A stretch of 64,000 bases of DNA. Origin: Enterococcus_K sp051713825. GTDB taxonomy: Bacteria; Bacillota; Bacilli; Lactobacillales; Enterococcaceae. Position 1 is the first letter of the stretch; every line of letters begins with the position of its first letter. This document shows positions 61,331 to 64,000 of this stretch, in pieces. A model generated the notes under the pieces. It was not told where the DNA came from. It did no database searches and saw only the letters and a program-made list of their open reading frames with translations. Made by a program: the position numbers and the translations under genes. The DNA lies in contig NZ_JBIOQR010000001.1 of NCBI RefSeq assembly GCF_051713825.1, positions 310,001 through 374,000 of the forward strand, written 5' to 3'.

Positions 61331-62839
61331 ATGAACGATGAGATTTTATTTTCAATGAAAAATATTGAAAAGAGTTTTGGTAAAGTCAAGGTATTAAAGA
61401 AAGCCCAACTTGAAGTTCGAAAAAGTGAAATTCATGCTTTTATGGGTGAAAATGGCGCAGGAAAATCAACCTTAATGAACATATTATCTGGGCTCCTAGA
61501 AAAGGATGCAGGAGAAATTATTTTTGAAGGAAAAGAAATCAAAAAAATGACTCCGGATTTAGCCACTGAATTGGGGATTGGGTTTGTTCATCAAGAACTA
61601 AATTTGGCCGAAGACTTATCTGTAGCGGAGAATGTTTTTATTGGAAGACTCCCCTATACAAATCGTTTCTTAGGGATTGTTGATTTCAAAAAGTTACATC
61701 AAGAAACGGAACATTGGCTGAATATGGTAGGAGCAAAAGTAAACCCAACAGACATTGTCAGTACGTTGTCTACCGCAAATAAACAGTTAATTGAAATTGC
61801 AAAAGCGCTTAGCCTGAATGCCAAAGTAATCATTTTTGATGAACCAACAACATCTTTATCTGATAAAGATGTTGAAGTACTCTTTATAATCATTCGAAGA
61901 TTAAAAGAAAAAGGCTTTTCAAGTATTTATATTTCACATCGAATGAAAGAAATTTTTGAACTAGGTGAGCGAATTACGATTATGAGAGACGGCGAATTTA
62001 TCGCTACCTCAGAAGTTAAGGAATTATCAGAAAAGCAGATTATTTCAATGCTAGTTGGTCGAGAAATCAAAGATCTTTATCCGAAAGAGGCAACGGAAAT
62101 AGGAGCGCCGTATTTGAGGGTACAAAACTTAAAGGATAAAAATGATAAGGTGAAAGAAGTCAGTTTTGTGGCAAAAAGAGGAGAGGTACTCGGTTTTGCT
62201 GGACTTGTTGGAAGTGGTCGGACAGAAACAATGCGACTTTTATTTGGAGCTGATTCGTTAAAGTCTGGAGAAATTATGATTGATCAGAAGCCAGTCCGCA
62301 TTAAATCACCAACTGATGCAATCAAACATGGAATTTGTCTGCTGACAGAAGATAGAAAGCATCAGGGCTTAATGGCTAGTTTATCCATCAAAGATAATAT
62401 TACGATTACCACCTTAAACAATGCAGTCATTCGTGCGCAAGACTTGATAGATAACGCGAACGAATCGGTCAAGAAGGTTAATATCAAAACGAGCAATATT
62501 GAAAATCCGGTTTCAAGTTTATCTGGTGGGAATCAGCAGAAAGTTGTTTTAGCAAAATGGCTTAACACAGATAATCAAATTTATATATTTGATGAGCCAA
62601 CCAAAGGGATTGATGTAGGTGCAAAATCAGAAATTTATGCCATTATCAACCAGCTTGCTATAAAGGGAAAAACGATCTTAATTGTTTCTTCAGAGATACC
62701 TGAGCTATTAGGGATTTGTGATAGAATTCATGTGTTTCATGAAGGAACCATTACAGGTGAAGTAAACGTATCAGAATATAAAGGTAGAGAAGATGAAGTA
62801 CAAGAATTGATTATGACATATGCCACAATGAATCAGTAA
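61331..62839 (+). CDS. CUT2 sugar ABC transporter ATPase (XylG/RbsA/MglA type)
   Basis: A 502-residue ATPase made of two fused ABC domains, the mark of CUT2 monosaccharide importers. Domain 1 has Walker A GENGAGKST at 39-47 and Walker B IIFDEPT; its signature is altered to LSTANKQ. Domain 2 has a degenerate Walker A (GLVGSGRTE) but signature LSGGNQQK and YIFDEPTKGIDVGAK. Such asymmetry is usual in the family. Beside a xylosidase it is likely a xylose or related pentose importer. GAAAGGAAG precedes the ATG. Confidence 0.9.
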   Translation: MNDEILFSMKNIEKSFGKVKVLKKAQLEVRKSEIHAFMGENGAGKSTLMNILSGLLEKDAGEIIFEGKEIKKMTPDLATELGIGFVHQELNLAEDLSVAENVFIGRLPYTNRFLGIVDFKKLHQETEHWLNMVGAKVNPTDIVSTLSTANKQLIEIAKALSLNAKVIIFDEPTTSLSDKDVEVLFIIIRRLKEKGFSSIYISHRMKEIFELGERITIMRDGEFIATSEVKELSEKQIISMLVGREIKDLYPKEATEIGAPYLRVQNLKDKNDKVKEVSFVAKRGEVLGFAGLVGSGRTETMRLLFGADSLKSGEIMIDQKPVRIKSPTDAIKHGICLLTEDRKHQGLMASLSIKDNITITTLNNAVIRAQDLIDNANESVKKVNIKTSNIENPVSSLSGGNQQKVVLAKWLNTDNQIYIFDEPTKGIDVGAKSEIYAIINQLAIKGKTILIVSSEIPELLGICDRIHVFHEGTITGEVNVSEYKGREDEVQELIMTYATMNQ

Positions 62840-62913
62840 GTCAATAAGGATCAGTTCATCAAAGATAATGGCTTCTCAAATTATCCAAAATGAAAAATGA
62901 TAGGAGTATAGAC

Positions 62914-63903
62914 ATGGAGATTACAAAAGGTGACAAAAATAGTGAAAAGAAGAAGTGGAATTTAAAAACGATATTTATGAATTATTCAGTCTATCTGGTT
63001 TTAATTGTACTGATTGGCTATTTTTCAATTGCAAATGCTGACTTTTTAAGCACATACAATATGGAAAATTTTCTTCAGCAAATACCTCCTGTAGGCATAC
63101 TTACAGTGGCTTATGCTATGGTTCTTATTTGTGGTTACGTTGATTTATCAATCGGTTACGTTGGAATGGCTTCTGGAATGGTGGGGTTATATGCCTCGAA
63201 TCATGGGTTTCCACCAGTTGTTGTTATAGCGATTTCTTTAGCTGTAGGGGCGTCGTTAGGTACGATTAATGCACTTCTAATTAAAAAGTTTGATTTACCT
63301 GCATTTATTCTAACCTTGGGAACGAGTTATGTTATCAAAGGAATGTTAGGCTTTTTTACAGATGAACAGTTTATTGGTTCTGATAAAGAGTGGTTCAATA
63401 AACTAGCAAAAACGCCAATCGGAACAGATGTCTTTAAAAGTAATGCGTTAATTTTTGTGATTGTTGTTATTATTTTTGCTTTTGTTATGAAGAAAACTCG
63501 ATTGGGTAAATATACCTATGCTGTGGGGTCAAATCAAGAAGCAGCCAGACTATCAGGGATTAATACGGATATGCACATTGTCAAAGTGTTTATTATTGAA
63601 GGAATGTTAGCAGCAATTGCCGGTTTGTTAATTGTTTCTAATTTGAATGGTGGCGCTTCAAAAGACGCAAATGGCCTAGATTTGTTTGCCATGGCAGCTG
63701 CTATCATGGGTGGAACTTCGTTTAGTGGAGGTATCGGAACTATTGGAGGCGCAGTTGCAGGTATTCTCACACTACAAATATTTAAGAATGGCTTGACCTT
63801 AATGGGGGTTAATTCATTCTTGCAAGATACGGTCACAGGATTGGTCATTATTTTTGCGATTATTATTGATTATCTGAAGAGAAAAGCAGGTCGTCAGTCA
63901 TAA
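62914..63903 (+). CDS. CUT2 sugar ABC transporter permease (XylH/RbsC type)
   Basis: A 329-residue permease with about nine to ten spans. The motif GYVDLSIGYVGMASG near residue 72 and the coupling segment NQEAARLSGIN near residue 209 are typical of the RbsC/XylH family. I chose ATG 62914 behind TAGGAG; the frame is open eight codons upstream to ATG 62890. It couples with the double ATPase before it and the binding protein after it. Confidence 0.9.
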   Translation: MEITKGDKNSEKKKWNLKTIFMNYSVYLVLIVLIGYFSIANADFLSTYNMENFLQQIPPVGILTVAYAMVLICGYVDLSIGYVGMASGMVGLYASNHGFPPVVVIAISLAVGASLGTINALLIKKFDLPAFILTLGTSYVIKGMLGFFTDEQFIGSDKEWFNKLAKTPIGTDVFKSNALIFVIVVIIFAFVMKKTRLGKYTYAVGSNQEAARLSGINTDMHIVKVFIIEGMLAAIAGLLIVSNLNGGASKDANGLDLFAMAAAIMGGTSFSGGIGTIGGAVAGILTLQIFKNGLTLMGVNSFLQDTVTGLVIIFAIIIDYLKRKAGRQS

Positions 63904-63944
63904 TAAATAGTATAAAAAAGAAACGGATCAGGGGGAAATGAATC

Positions 63945-64000
63945 ATGTTGAAAAAAGGAAAAATTGCTTTAACAGGTTTGATGGCTGTAATGCTTCTATT
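63945..64000 (+). CDS. Start of a sugar-binding protein (cut by the window end)
   Basis: Only 18 codons are present. From ATG 63945, eight bases after GGGGGA, the frame reads MLKKGKIALTGLMAVMLL, a secretion signal. Position after a CUT2 ATPase and permease makes it almost certainly the periplasmic-type solute-binding protein of the same transporter. The lipobox and ligand-binding domain lie beyond the window. Confidence 0.7.
   Translation, partial: MLKKGKIALTGLMAVMLL

Noticed and set aside
1..64000. CRISPR arrays, tRNA or rRNA genes, prophage
   Set aside because: No regularly spaced repeats, no cloverleaf-like or rRNA sequence and no phage structural genes were seen on either strand.

Overview
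The window is a low-GC Firmicutes chromosome segment, most likely from the order Lactobacillales and probably an enterococcus or close relative. The signs are strong AGGAGG ribosome-binding sites, frequent GTG/TTG starts, zinc-type S14 and L36, a zinc-type adenylate kinase, an L17 downstream RNA element, a bifunctional glutathione synthetase (gshF), an Opp operon, and a LytTR/HPK10 two-component module. There are no rRNA or tRNA genes, no CRISPR array and no intact mobile element. The species cannot be fixed from the sequence alone.

Region 1 (1-14.3 kb) is the S10-spc-alpha ribosomal supercluster, all on the + strand: rpsJ through rplO, secY, adk, infA, rpmJ, rpsM, rpsK, rpoA and rplQ, ending in a structured RNA after rplQ. 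Region 2 (14.4-17.9 kb) is ecfA1-ecfA2-ecfT (the shared energising module of ECF vitamin transporters) and truA. Region 3 (18-21.8 kb) has yfhO and rpmB on the - strand around a 670-bp gap that holds a candidate small RNA gene. Region 4 (21.8-40 kb) is a core block: an Asp23-family gene, fakA, recG, plsX, acpP, oppDFBCA, rnc, smc, a Cof-type phosphatase and ftsY. It links lipid precursor supply, peptide uptake, RNA processing, chromosome segregation and membrane targeting.

Region 5 (40.2-51.1 kb) is more variable. gshF is followed by a HigBA-type toxin-antitoxin pair lying between two copies of the gshF 3' end. Then come two small - strand genes, a Fur-boxed ferric-siderophore ABC operon of the yclNOPQ type, an acetyltransferase, a metallophosphoesterase and tag. 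Region 6 (51.1-58.4 kb) is accessory. It holds decayed gene fragments, a LytTR response regulator with two tandem histidine kinases whose kinase halves are near-duplicates but whose membrane sensors differ, a small unknown membrane protein and a two-gene ABC exporter. Region 7 (58.4-64 kb) begins with a 1.3-kb gene-poor interval containing a broken small membrane-protein gene and a perfect 21-bp inverted repeat. It ends with a xylan/xylose-type sugar cassette (GH43 beta-xylosidase plus a CUT2 ABC transporter) whose solute-binding protein runs off the window end.

The most notable points are: the gshF/HigBA arrangement, where the extra gshF end carries mostly synonymous changes and the toxin promoter looks leaderless and palindromic; the two-receptor, one-regulator signalling module with no visible pheromone gene; and several uncharacterised RNA-scale signals (sRNA candidate at 20.8-21.0 kb, infA leader, promoter-terminator pair at 21.6 kb, 26-bp palindrome between rplF and rplR).
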